A stretch of 64,000 nt of DNA from Salinivenus lutea (GTDB lineage Bacteria > Bacteroidota > Rhodothermia > Rhodothermales > Salinibacteraceae), in the NCBI GenBank assembly GCA_002894685.1, contig NCRC01000019.1, positions 1 to 64,000 of the forward strand, written 5' to 3'. The first letter of the stretch is position 1. Every line of letters starts with the position of its first letter. Made by a program: the position numbers and the translations under genes. The notes under the pieces were generated by a model. That model did not search any database, was not told where the DNA came from, and saw only the letters and a program-made list of their open reading frames with translations. Shown here piece after piece: positions 27,038 to 35,623 of the stretch.

Positions 27038-28741
27038 CTACGCGTCCGGAGCGTCGGGGGCCCCCGCCGGCTGCGGGAGCGCCTCCAGAATCCGATCGCC
27101 GAATGCATCGGGGGCCTCGCCCGCCGACCAGCGCACCACCGACAGCTCGTCGCGGTGCGCATAGGCCCAGTGCAGGACGAGGCGGATCTCGGTCGCGTCC
27201 CGCTTCGACAGCGACTCCGGCGCCGACATCTCCGGATCGAACAGCGCCCGGCACCGCGCCCGGAGCTGCTGACGATCGGACGCCGTCAGGGGGCGGCTGC
27301 AGACCACCGCGTCCTCCAAGCGGCCGAACCGGATGAACAGCACCTCCACCCGCCCGTCGGAATCGGCTACGGGGTGCAGAAGCGCGGCGTGGTACCGTCG
27401 GATCGGCGCCGCGGCCACCCGCTGCTTCTCCAGAATGGGGTCCAGCTGCTCGATGATGTCCCGAAACTCGGCCGCCCGCTCGAAGTCCCGCTGCTCGGAC
27501 GCCTGGCGCATCCGGTCGCGCAGCCGCTCGACGACCGACGGGTCCTGCCCCGTGAGGAACGCCCGCACGTGGTCGACGACCTCGGCGTAGGCGTCCCGAT
27601 CGTCCGTCTCGCAGGGCGCGGTGCAGCGGTCCATATCGGCGTAGAGGCAGCGCTGCCCCAGGCGCAGGCGCTGGTCGTCGCACTCCCGGAGCTCGAAGAA
27701 GCGCCCGACGACATCCACCACCATCTCCGCCTGGTCGGTATTGCGCACCGGGCCGTAGTATTCGGCCCCGTCCGCCTCCAAGGTCCGGCTCCACGAAATG
27801 GTCGGGTACTCGTGGCTCGTGTCGAGGCGGAGAAACGGCCGGTTGTAGTAGCGCCGCTGCGCTCGGTTGTAGCGGGGCTTGTCGGCCTTAATGCGGCGCG
27901 ACTCCAGGAGAATGGCCTGCAGCTCCGTGTCGGTCGCGGTCCAGTCCACCGCCCGCACCTTCTGCAGCATCTTGCGCATGCGGGCACTCTTCGACTCGAC
28001 CGCCGTGAAGTGGCTCCGGAGGCGGTCGGGAAGGCACTTGGCCTTGCCGATGTAGATCGGGGTGCCGCTGCTGTTGTGCAGCTCGTAGACCCCCGGCGCC
28101 TCCGGCACCTCCGGCAGCGTCTCCTGCCGAATCTCCCGAAGGTGCGACGGCGTCGTGCGGACCTGCTGGTACTGCTGGTGCTGAAACGACAGCAGTCCGT
28201 CGACGGTGTCGATCTCGTGCTCGAAGGCGAGCTGGCGAAGGAACCGGGTCAGGACGTGACCCGTGGCCTCCGCGTCGCCCAGGGCCCGGTGCCGCCCGTC
28301 CACGTTGAGGTCGTAGAACTGCGTGAGGCGGCTGAGGCCCTTGGAGTCGAGCCCCGGCAGCAGGCGGCGGGCCAGGCGCAGCGTACACAGCGTCTCGTTC
28401 GAGAGCGCGTCGTGCCCGGCCCGACGACATTCCGCGTTCAGGAAGCCCTGGTCGAAGGTCAGGTTGTGGGCCGCAAAGATGCCGTCCCCCAGAAAGTCGA
28501 GGTAGTCCGGCAGGACCTCCGCCATGGGCGGCGCCTCAAACACCATCCCCGTGGTGATGCCGGTCAGCTTCGTGATGCGCCCCGGCACGGACCGCTGGGG
28601 GTTGACGAGCTGCTGGAAACGATCCACGATGTCGCCGTCGCGCACCTTTACCGCCCCGAGTTCGATGACGCGGTGCTTCTCGGGCTTCGTCCCCGTCGTT
28701 TCCGTATCGGTGACGACAAAGGTGGCGTCCGAGACGTGCAT
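27038..28741 (-). CDS. DEDDh exonuclease fused to a UvrC-like GIY-YIG nuclease
   Basis: A 567-residue DNA-repair-type nuclease. Residues about 5-170 are a DnaQ-like 3'-5' exonuclease: TDTETTG (Asp12, Glu14), AAHNLTFDQGFL and HRALGDAEATGHVL complete the DEDDh set. Residues about 214-300 are a GIY-YIG domain like UvrC/Cho, with APGVYELHNSSGTPIYIGKA and TDTELQAILLESR. A UVR-like helical segment follows near 415 (RQASEQRDFERAAEFRDIIE). There is no RNase H-like second incision domain. The fusion is known in actinobacteria (Rv2191-type) and some Bacteroidota. A full uvrC lies at 40115. Confidence 0.9.
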   Translation of the reverse strand: MHVSDATFVVTDTETTGTKPEKHRVIELGAVKVRDGDIVDRFQQLVNPQRSVPGRITKLTGITTGMVFEAPPMAEVLPDYLDFLGDGIFAAHNLTFDQGFLNAECRRAGHDALSNETLCTLRLARRLLPGLDSKGLSRLTQFYDLNVDGRHRALGDAEATGHVLTRFLRQLAFEHEIDTVDGLLSFQHQQYQQVRTTPSHLREIRQETLPEVPEAPGVYELHNSSGTPIYIGKAKCLPDRLRSHFTAVESKSARMRKMLQKVRAVDWTATDTELQAILLESRRIKADKPRYNRAQRRYYNRPFLRLDTSHEYPTISWSRTLEADGAEYYGPVRNTDQAEMVVDVVGRFFELRECDDQRLRLGQRCLYADMDRCTAPCETDDRDAYAEVVDHVRAFLTGQDPSVVERLRDRMRQASEQRDFERAAEFRDIIEQLDPILEKQRVAAAPIRRYHAALLHPVADSDGRVEVLFIRFGRLEDAVVCSRPLTASDRQQLRARCRALFDPEMSAPESLSKRDATEIRLVLHWAYAHRDELSVVRWSAGEAPDAFGDRILEALPQPAGAPDAPDA

Positions 28742-28839
28742 GGGCGACGGTCAACTGCGCAGACGGTGGGCACTGGCATGTGTAAACGGTAAGCTACGGC
28801 CCCCGGAAAGTCCACAGAACGCCGGGCTCCCACTCGGCA

Positions 28840-29790
28840 TTAGTCACGGTCTTGTTTCGTCTCCAGACGCGATCGCTTCTGGCGCAGCTGGTCGAGGGGC
28901 GAAAGGCTGTAATCGTAGTCAAACAGCGCCCCCTCCCACGACCCGTACTGCGGGTTGGGGAGCACAATCCATCGGGTGCCCCAGAACCGATCGTAGCGGT
29001 CGGCCATCTGGCGTCGGGCCGTGAGGGACGTGTCGGCCGGTTCTACGAAGTCGCCGAGGTTGTCCCCCATCAGAAGCAGGATGCGGTACCGGTCGGCCAC
29101 CCACGCCCGGCGCGGGGCCTTGGGCTCCCAGCCGGACCGCTCCCCCTGCGTGAGCACCGCGTCGGGGGCGTCGCGGACGGGAAAGCCCAGCTGCTCCAGG
29201 TTGTCCCGCGTGGCGTCTTCCAGGGACGCGTCCCGGTTGGTGAGGTAGATCACCTGCACGCCCATCGAGTCGGCCCGCTGCGTGAAGGCGCGGGCCCCGG
29301 GCACGGGGTCGGCTGTTCGCTCGCGGGTCCAGGCGGCCCAGCTTTCAGAATCATAGGACGCATCCTGCCGAATGAGTCGGGCCTGGTAGGGGCTGTTGTC
29401 GAGCACCGTCTCATCCACGTCCAGCACCACGGCCGGCGGCTTGTCACGGTATTGCGAGGGAGGACGATTGGCCTGCTCCGGATCGGCCGACCACGACGAG
29501 TCCGCCAGTGCGCGGGTCAGCATCTCCTCGGCCAGCTGGTAGGCGCTGCGCGTCACCCCGTCGTACTCGACGGCCGTCTGGGTCCAGAGGGTCGCATCCA
29601 GCAACGGATTCCGGAGCTGCGCCTCCGTCTTCCACCGCTCGGCCTCGGCCTTCAGGCTGTCGGCCGCCCGGGCGAGGCTGTCGGCCTGCTGCCGAAGGGC
29701 GGTGGGGGAGTCGCCGGTGGGCGGGCGGCTGGTGCCACACCCCACCATGAACAGAACGATGAGTCCGGACGCGAGATATTTGTGGCACAT
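28840..29790 (-). CDS. HAD-family acid phosphatase, e(P4)-type lipoprotein
   Basis: A 316-residue outer-membrane lipoprotein phosphatase. The lipobox ends at Cys18 (FMVGC) and is followed by a coiled-coil-like linker of about 50 residues. VVLDVDETVLDNSPYQARL supplies the nucleophile Asp and acid Asp. VIYLTNRDASLEDATRDNL supplies the Thr/Asn motif II, and LLLMGDNLGDF the motif IV Asp. The family removes phosphate from nucleotides outside the cell, as in class C acid phosphatases. The ATG at 29790 gives the signal sequence; the longer frame does not. Confidence 0.9.
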   Translation of the reverse strand: MCHKYLASGLIVLFMVGCGTSRPPTGDSPTALRQQADSLARAADSLKAEAERWKTEAQLRNPLLDATLWTQTAVEYDGVTRSAYQLAEEMLTRALADSSWSADPEQANRPPSQYRDKPPAVVLDVDETVLDNSPYQARLIRQDASYDSESWAAWTRERTADPVPGARAFTQRADSMGVQVIYLTNRDASLEDATRDNLEQLGFPVRDAPDAVLTQGERSGWEPKAPRRAWVADRYRILLLMGDNLGDFVEPADTSLTARRQMADRYDRFWGTRWIVLPNPQYGSWEGALFDYDYSLSPLDQLRQKRSRLETKQDRD

Positions 29791-29833
29791 ACGACCAATG
29801 TCGAACTGTGAGGGCAGACGGGCAGGCCCCAAC

Positions 29834-29876
29834 AAAGGGAGACGCGGCGTCGGTGTCTGTCGGCGCGTCCCCTTTT
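29834..29876. promoter_or_regulatory. 12-bp hairpin with T-run between divergent genes
   Basis: AAAGGG, one bulged A and GACGCG (29834-29846) pair with CGCGTC CCCTTT (29864-29875) across a 17-nt loop, and TTTT ends the plus-strand copy. It sits about 93 nt ahead of the malate dehydrogenase start and 44 nt ahead of the phosphatase start. It could be a leader structure of either gene or an attenuator for mdh. Confidence 0.45.
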
Positions 29877-29968
29877 CGCACAAAATTGCTGGCAAACAGG
29901 TCCGAAATCGCCTTCGTTACAATGCGTGTCCATCTCCTTTTTCTTGCTCATCAATCCCCCTCTTCCCC

Positions 29969-30913
29969 ATGAAAGTTACTGTCATCGGCGCCGGCAACGT
30001 GGGAGCCACCGTGGCCGACGCGGTTGCCCAGAAAGACATGGTCCAGAATGTGGTCATGGTCGACATCAAGGACGGCATGCCGCAGGGCAAGGGCCTCGAC
30101 ATGCTGGAGTCCGGTCCGGTTCACGGCTTCGACACCACAGTGACCGGCACCAACGACTACGGCCCCACCGAGGACTCGGACGTGTGCATCATCACCGCCG
30201 GCCTCCCGCGCAGCCCCGGCATGAGCCGCGACGACCTGCTGGCCAAGAACACGGAGATTGTGGGCGGCGTCACCGAGCAGTTCGTGGAGGGCAGCCCGGA
30301 CAGCACGATCATCGTGGTGGCCAACCCGCTCGACGTGATGACCTACGTCGCCTACGAGGCCAGCGGCTTCCCCTCGAATCGCGTGATGGGCATGGCCGGC
30401 GTGCTCGACACGGCCCGCTACCGCGCCTTCATCGCCCAGGAACTCGACGTGTCGGTGCGCGACATCCAGGCGCTCCTCATGGGCGGCCACGGCGACACGA
30501 TGGTGCCCCTGCCCCGCTACACCACGATCGGCGGCGTTCCCCTGCCCCAGTGGCTCGACGACGAGACGATCGACGAGATTGTGGAGCGCACGAAGGGCGG
30601 CGGCGGCGAAATCGTGGACCTGATGGGCACCTCTGCCTGGTACGCCCCCGGCGCAGCGGCGGCCGAGATGACGGAGGCCATCATCAAGGACAACAAGCGC
30701 ATTCTGCCCGCCGCGGCGTACTGCGACGGCGAGTACGGCGTCGAGGACCTCTTCATCGGCGTGCCCGTCAAGCTGGGCGCCAACGGCGTGGAAGAGATCA
30801 TCGAGGTGGAGCTGACCGAGGAGGAGCAGGCGCAGTTCGACACCTCCGCCGAGCACGTGCACAGCAACCTCGACGACCTGGAGCGCCTTCGGGCCGCCGG
30901 GGAAATCGGATAA
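29969..30913 (+). CDS. mdh: NAD-dependent malate dehydrogenase, LDH-like type
   Basis: A 314-residue cytosolic malate dehydrogenase interconverting malate and oxaloacetate. VTVIGAGNVGATVADAVAQK binds NAD, and VMVDIKDGMPQGKGLDM has an Asp that selects NAD over NADP. AGLPRSPGMSRDDLLAKN forms the substrate loop and contains an Arg typical of malate rather than lactate recognition. ALLMGGHGDTMVPLPRYTTI has the catalytic His. The ATG at 29969 is the family start. The acidic C-terminus ending DDLERLRAAGEIG fits a halophilic protein. Confidence 0.96.
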   Translation: MKVTVIGAGNVGATVADAVAQKDMVQNVVMVDIKDGMPQGKGLDMLESGPVHGFDTTVTGTNDYGPTEDSDVCIITAGLPRSPGMSRDDLLAKNTEIVGGVTEQFVEGSPDSTIIVVANPLDVMTYVAYEASGFPSNRVMGMAGVLDTARYRAFIAQELDVSVRDIQALLMGGHGDTMVPLPRYTTIGGVPLPQWLDDETIDEIVERTKGGGGEIVDLMGTSAWYAPGAAAAEMTEAIIKDNKRILPAAAYCDGEYGVEDLFIGVPVKLGANGVEEIIEVELTEEEQAQFDTSAEHVHSNLDDLERLRAAGEIG

Positions 30914-30923
30914 CCCCCCGCGC

Positions 30924-31895
30924 CTATCCGGAGAAGGTGTGCCGGAGCGGGTCGGCCGGCTCGCGGTGGCCGTCGGGGTGCGCCTCGTCGTGCCGCCGGG
31001 GCTCCAGGTGGGCCGTCACGTAGACGGTATCGTCCGGGAAGAGGGCATCCACCCGGTCCTCCACGGCGTGGGACCGGGTGTGGGCCTCCCGGATCGAAAT
31101 GTCGCCTGGAAACAAGAGGTGGTACTCGACCCACACCTGGTCCCCAGCGCGGCGGTGCCGTACCTGATGAAACCCGGCAATCGTGCCCTCGTCGCGGGCC
31201 TCCCCAAGCTCGTCGAGCAGCGCCTGCGTGGCGTCCCGGTCGGCCTCGTCGAGGAGCCCGTAGACGGAGCGGCGCAGCAGGTGCTTGGCGGTCCAGAGAA
31301 TGTTGGCCGCCACGAGCAGCGCCACCAGCGGGTCGAGCCACGTGATGCCGGTGAGGCCCACGAGGCCGACCCCGGCAATCACGCCGAAGCTGGTCCACAT
31401 GTCGGTCATCACGTGCTGCCCGTTCGAGACCAGCACGAGGCTGTTGGTGCGCCGCCCCACCCGAACCAGGTACTGCCCCAGTGCCAGATTCACCACCGTG
31501 AGCCCGCCCAGCATGTAGAGCCCAATGTCGATCCGCTGGAGGGTGGCCCCCGCCACCAGGTCCTGAATCGCCGTCCACCCGATGATGAGGGCCGCAATCA
31601 GAATCAGCGTCCCCTCGACGGCGGAGGCAAAATACGAAATCTTGCCGTGGCCGTAGGGGTGATCGGGGTCCGGCGGGGTCGCCGCGTACCACAGACTGAA
31701 CCCCGCAAACCCCGTCGCAAAGAGGTGGATGACCGACTCGGCGGCGTCCGACAGGATGGCGGCACTGCCGGTGAGGTAGGCCGCCCCCACCTTCCCGCCC
31801 AGCATCACAAACGAGACCACGAGGCTCACCGCCATGGCCCGCTTCCGGGCCCGGTCGATTGCCGCGCGGTCGGATGTGTGTTTCTGGGTAGTCAT
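30924..31895 (-). CDS. cation diffusion facilitator (CDF) family metal transporter
   Basis: A 323-residue inner-membrane efflux protein with six helices and a cytosolic C-terminal domain. AAILSDAAESVIHLFATGF and VLVSNGQHVMTDMWTSFGV contain the paired Asp/His residues of the divalent metal sites. PDPDHPYGHGKISYFA is the CDF loop motif. CDF proteins export Zn, Fe, Mn or Co in exchange for protons; the metal cannot be read here. The C-terminus is His/Asp-rich (EPRRHDEAHPDGHREP), possibly another metal site. It converges on malate dehydrogenase. Confidence 0.92.
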   Translation of the reverse strand: MTTQKHTSDRAAIDRARKRAMAVSLVVSFVMLGGKVGAAYLTGSAAILSDAAESVIHLFATGFAGFSLWYAATPPDPDHPYGHGKISYFASAVEGTLILIAALIIGWTAIQDLVAGATLQRIDIGLYMLGGLTVVNLALGQYLVRVGRRTNSLVLVSNGQHVMTDMWTSFGVIAGVGLVGLTGITWLDPLVALLVAANILWTAKHLLRRSVYGLLDEADRDATQALLDELGEARDEGTIAGFHQVRHRRAGDQVWVEYHLLFPGDISIREAHTRSHAVEDRVDALFPDDTVYVTAHLEPRRHDEAHPDGHREPADPLRHTFSG

Positions 31896-31963
31896 GACGA
31901 GAATCTGTACTCGACCGACGGCGGTTCAGTTCGCACTGCTTCTTTCGTTTTCCCCAAAGCCCC

Positions 31964-33130
31964 ATGCCTCGACTCGAACACATCGGCATTGCCGTCGACG
32001 AGGTGGCGGCCGTCCTCGATCGGTTCGAGGACCTACTGGGCGAGCGCCCCTACAAAACCGAACCGGTCGCCGACCAGGGCGTCCGGACCCACTTTTTGAA
32101 CGCCGACTCCGCCAAGTTGGAGCTGCTGGAGGCGATGGGGGAGGCATCGCCGGTGGCGCGGTTTGTAGAATCCCGCGGCGAAGGGATTCACCACTTGGCC
32201 TTCGAGGTCGAGGACCTGGAGGCCACGATGGACCGCCTCCGTGCGGCCGACCTTCCCCTTCTGAGCGACGCGCCCCAGCCCGGCGCCGACGACAAGCGCA
32301 TCTGCTTCGTCCACCCGAAGGCCACCCACGGCGTGCTGGTCGAGTTTTGCGAGACCCCTCCCGTGGCGGACTGGCCCCCGCACACGGTCGCCCATGGCGA
32401 CGGGTCCCTCGCCGTGTACGAGCGCGGCCGTCGCTCGCGGGAGACGATCCTCTGTCTTCACGGGGCGGCCGGGTGCGTGCGCCACGACCTCGCGCCACTC
32501 ATGCGCCGCCTGGAGCCCCGGGCGCACGTCGTCGGGGTCGATTTGAGCGGACACGGCGCCTCGTCGATGCCGCCCAATGGGCCCCTCACGCTCGATCGCT
32601 TCGTCGACGATGCGCGGGCCGCCCTCGACGCGGCAGAGACCGAGTCGGCGCACGTCTTCGGCTTTTCGCTCGGCGCCTCGGTGGCCCTCCGGCTTGCCCA
32701 GCGCACCCCAGAGCGCGTCCGACGCCTCGCCCTCCTCAGTCCCCACCTCGACTGGACGGAGGCCCAGTCGGAGACCCTGCAGTCCCGCCTCGACCTGGAC
32801 GCCCTCCGCGCAAACGCCCCCGACCGGGCCGCGTCCCTCACGGCCCGCCACGAGGCCCCGGACCGCCTGCTCTCGCGCCTCCGGGCCTTCGTGGCCGCCC
32901 TTCCCCAGGCGACGGAGGGGACGCTCGACTCGCTGGCCCAGATCACCGCCCCCACCCTGGTCGCGGCCCTCGACGACGACCCGCTCTTTCCACTGGACGC
33001 GACGCGGGCCGTTCAGCACTCCCTCCCGGACGCGCGGTGGGCCGTGCTCCCCGGTTCAACCCACGCCCTCTCCGCCGTCCCGCTCGACGTGCTGGGGCCC
33101 CTCCTCCGCCGCCACTTCGACCTCTCGTAG
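31964..33130 (+). CDS. fusion of methylmalonyl-CoA epimerase and alpha/beta hydrolase
   Basis: A 388-residue protein with two enzyme domains. Residues 1-130 are a vicinal-oxygen-chelate domain like methylmalonyl-CoA epimerase: MPRLEHIGIAVDEVAAVLDR (His6), EGIHHLAFEVEDL (His76/77) and GVLVEFCET (Glu127) supply the metal ligands. Residues about 145-388 are an alpha/beta hydrolase with LCLHGAAG, GVDLSGHGAS, nucleophile Ser235 in VFGFSLGAS, an acid near DDDP and His367 in GSTHALS. Both active sites look intact. The hydrolase could be a thioesterase of methylmalonyl-CoA or of another CoA ester; this is inference. Confidence 0.87.
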   Translation: MPRLEHIGIAVDEVAAVLDRFEDLLGERPYKTEPVADQGVRTHFLNADSAKLELLEAMGEASPVARFVESRGEGIHHLAFEVEDLEATMDRLRAADLPLLSDAPQPGADDKRICFVHPKATHGVLVEFCETPPVADWPPHTVAHGDGSLAVYERGRRSRETILCLHGAAGCVRHDLAPLMRRLEPRAHVVGVDLSGHGASSMPPNGPLTLDRFVDDARAALDAAETESAHVFGFSLGASVALRLAQRTPERVRRLALLSPHLDWTEAQSETLQSRLDLDALRANAPDRAASLTARHEAPDRLLSRLRAFVAALPQATEGTLDSLAQITAPTLVAALDDDPLFPLDATRAVQHSLPDARWAVLPGSTHALSAVPLDVLGPLLRRHFDLS

Positions 33131-33169
33131 CCCCGCCTTTCGCCCACTGCTCCCCATTCCGCTTCCACA

Positions 33170-34171
33170 ATGCCGCTCCCCGACACCCGTTACCTCGGCT
33201 CCACCGGCGTCAAAGTGTCCCCGCTCTGCCTCGGCACCATGTCGTTCGGCGACGAGGCCGACCGGGCCACCGCCGCGGCCCTCTTTCGGCGCTGCCGCGA
33301 CGCCGGCATCAACACGTTCGACTGCGCCAACGTGTACGCCGACGGCCGCTCCGAGGAAATTCTGGGCGACCTGATTGCCGACTGCCGCGACGAGGTGGTC
33401 CTTACCACGAAGGCCTACTTCCCCACGAGCGACGCCCCGAACGCCCGGGGCGCCCACCGCTACCACCTGATGCGGGCCGTGGAGAACAGCCTGCGCCGCC
33501 TCGGCACCGACCGGATCGACGTGTTTTTCGTTCACCGCTTCGACGAGCAGACCGCCCTCGACGAAACGCTGCGCGCCCTCGACGACCTGGTGCGGCAGGG
33601 CAAGGTGCTGTACCTCGGGGCCTCCAACTATGCCGCGTGGCAGGTGATGAAGGCCCTCGGGCGGCAGCGCGCCGAAGGGTGGACGCCCTTCCACGTCCTC
33701 CAGCCGATGTACAACCTCGCCAAGCGCCAGGCCGAGGTCGAACTGCTCCCCATGGCCCGAAGCGAAGGACTGGGGGTGCTGAGCTACAGCCCCCTGGGCG
33801 GCGGCCTACTGACCGGCAAGTACGGCGTCGACGAGCGACCGGACGAGGGCCGCCTGGTCGACAATCAAATGTACCAGACGCGGTACGGGGCCGAGCGGCA
33901 TTACAAGGTGGCGGACCGCTTTGCGACGTTTGCCCGGGACCACGGGTACGATCCCGTCGCCCTCGCCGTGGCGTGGGTGGCCCACCACCCGGCCGTCACC
34001 GCCCCGATCATCGGGGGGCGCACGGTGTCCCAGATTGAGGGCTCGCTGGGCGCGCTCGACATCGACATGACCGACGCCCTGTACGACGAGATCAGCGGCC
34101 TCGCCCCCACGCCGCCCCCGGCCACCGACCGCACCGAAGAACGCTCCGAACACACCTACGGCTCCCGATAG
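33170..34171 (+). CDS. aldo/keto reductase
   Basis: A 333-residue NADPH-type aldo/keto reductase with a (beta/alpha)8 barrel. The catalytic tetrad is visible: NTFDCANVYADGRSEEI (Asp, Tyr), EVVLTTKAYF (Lys) and RIDVFFVHRFDEQTALDETL (His). GASNYAAWQVM and VLSYSPLGGGLLTGKYG follow. It resembles the YajO/YghZ-type members that act on aldehydes and methylglyoxal. It lies 39 bp after the epimerase-hydrolase fusion and is likely in the same operon. Substrate not known. Confidence 0.9.
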   Translation: MPLPDTRYLGSTGVKVSPLCLGTMSFGDEADRATAAALFRRCRDAGINTFDCANVYADGRSEEILGDLIADCRDEVVLTTKAYFPTSDAPNARGAHRYHLMRAVENSLRRLGTDRIDVFFVHRFDEQTALDETLRALDDLVRQGKVLYLGASNYAAWQVMKALGRQRAEGWTPFHVLQPMYNLAKRQAEVELLPMARSEGLGVLSYSPLGGGLLTGKYGVDERPDEGRLVDNQMYQTRYGAERHYKVADRFATFARDHGYDPVALAVAWVAHHPAVTAPIIGGRTVSQIEGSLGALDIDMTDALYDEISGLAPTPPPATDRTEERSEHTYGSR

Positions 34172-34181
34172 CCCCCCACCC

Positions 34182-34688
34182 ATGCAGTACTTTGCCTCCA
34201 CGTCCGGCGACTGGACGGCCACCGATGCCGTGCCCGACGCGTCCCCCTACCTCGCAATCGACGAGACCGCCCCGGCCGTCCGCTTTACGGGCGCCGCCGG
34301 CACGGGGTACGCGCTGACCGGCGCCCCCGTCGACCCGTCCGCCGACACCCTCCACACCGTGGCCCTGGTCGACCTGGAAACCGGGCGGGGCACGCCCCTC
34401 TGCGCCATCTACGTGCACGACCGCACGCTCGACCTCGAGGATCGCCGCGCCCCGGATGCGCCCCCCGCCCACGCCGACCTGCTCGATCAACTCCGGTCGG
34501 CCCTCGACGAGATCCTGATCCCCGTCTACATCGACGACGCGCTCGAAGAAATGAGCGAGAACACCGATGCGGCCGCCGCCCTCCACACCGTTCAGTACGC
34601 CGACGCCTCCGGGGCGCCCTCGTACTTCCGCACGGCCGTCGTGCAAAACGGCGACCTGTTGCTGGAAGCCGAGTGGGGGGAATTGTAG
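34182..34688 (+). CDS. hypothetical acidic cytosolic protein
   Basis: A 168-residue acidic protein (many Asp, Ala) with no signal peptide or membrane segment and no motif I recognise. VAFTALV-type strands alternate with helices, and DLLDQLRSALDEILIPVYID is amphipathic. The start is at an ATG 10 bp after the reductase stop, suggesting the end of the same operon. A strong terminator follows. Confidence 0.6.
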   Translation: MQYFASTSGDWTATDAVPDASPYLAIDETAPAVRFTGAAGTGYALTGAPVDPSADTLHTVALVDLETGRGTPLCAIYVHDRTLDLEDRRAPDAPPAHADLLDQLRSALDEILIPVYIDDALEEMSENTDAAAALHTVQYADASGAPSYFRTAVVQNGDLLLEAEWGEL

Positions 34689-34712
34689 GCGCGTCCCGTC
34701 CGCCGGACCGAA

Positions 34713-34754
34713 CAAAAAAAAGCGCCGGGCGGCCGAAGCTGCCCGACGCTTTTT
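34713..34754. terminator. bidirectional rho-independent terminator
   Basis: AGCG-C-CGGGC (34721-34730) pairs with GCCCG-A-CGCT (34741-34750), nine pairs and one mismatch, across a 10-nt loop. A8 precedes and TTTTT follows, so it can end transcription from both the hypothetical gene and the convergent FAS1 gene. Confidence 0.88.
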
Positions 34755-34790
34755 ATCACCTCCGCCCTCTGCCCGGGCCGGAGGGAATGC

Positions 34791-35219
34791 CTACGACAGA
34801 AGGACCCGGTCGATGACGTGCACAATGCCGTTCTCGGCCTCCAGGTCCGTCTGCTGGATCGTCGCGTCGCCGATGCGGACACGGGTTCCCTTCGCCCGCA
34901 CGGGGACGGCGTCCCCACTCATCGGGGAGAGGGACGACTGGCGCGATACCTCCTTGGCCATGCGCCGGCCCGAAACGACGTGGTGCTTCAGGACCTCCTG
35001 CAGCCGGGACTTGTTCTTCGGGAGCATGAGGTCCTCCAGCGTCTGCTTCGGAAGACGGTCGAAGGCGGCGTTCGTCGGGGCGAAGACCGTGAACGGGCCG
35101 TTGCCCTTCAGCGTGTCGACGAGGCCGGCGGCCTGAAGGGCGCCGACCAGGGTGGTAAAGTTGTCGTCGCTCGTGGCGATGTCGACGATGGTTCGGGCTT
35201 TTTTCTGGACTTTAGACAT
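34791..35219 (-). CDS. fasciclin (FAS1) domain protein without export signal
   Basis: A 142-residue protein that is almost only one FAS1 domain. H1-type GPFTVFAPTNAAFDRLP and the H2-type segment with VLKHHVVSGRRM and GIVHVIDRVLLS are both present, in the order and length of the family. FAS1 domains usually act in adhesion or as secreted beta-ig-h3-like proteins. This copy starts MSKVQKKARTIVDIATSDDN with no signal peptide at this ATG, and the upstream frame does not provide one either, so it is predicted to be cytosolic or exported by an unknown route. Confidence 0.85.
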   Translation of the reverse strand: MSKVQKKARTIVDIATSDDNFTTLVGALQAAGLVDTLKGNGPFTVFAPTNAAFDRLPKQTLEDLMLPKNKSRLQEVLKHHVVSGRRMAKEVSRQSSLSPMSGDAVPVRAKGTRVRIGDATIQQTDLEAENGIVHVIDRVLLS

Positions 35220-35623
35220 CTGTTTGCAGGTTGGTGTGATGGAGAATTCCGGAGCCTGTCTCGACTGGGCATCCCAGCCGGCCCTCCGATGGAAGGAGTC
35301 CTCGCGGTTCGCATGGGGGGACCCCGGTCCACTCCCTCCCGGACGGCCATCCCCCCACGACTCGGCGCGAAGTGCCCCCATGATAGCATCCCCTCAGCCC
35401 GAGCGCCGGGGGGTCTTCTCCCCGGCAGTTGTGATCCAACGGTGCGGTGTTCGTATCGCCTTCCCCTTCTCGTCGATCGCGCCACGGCGCAGCCGGGAGG
35501 CCCTACATCTCTGTAACGCATCGGTCCCTCCTGCAACCAAACTGAATCACGGGCGATAAAGAAACTCGATACAGTCGTCGCCCCACGTAAGCGTTCTCTC
35601 CACTCCCTACGCGTCCCCCGTCT
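35220..35623. other. 404-bp gap between divergent FAS1 and msrA genes
   Basis: No credible gene, tRNA or intact mobile element. It should contain both promoters. An 11-mer GAGCCTGTCTC at 35252-35262 recurs at 39059-39069. Confidence 0.4.
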
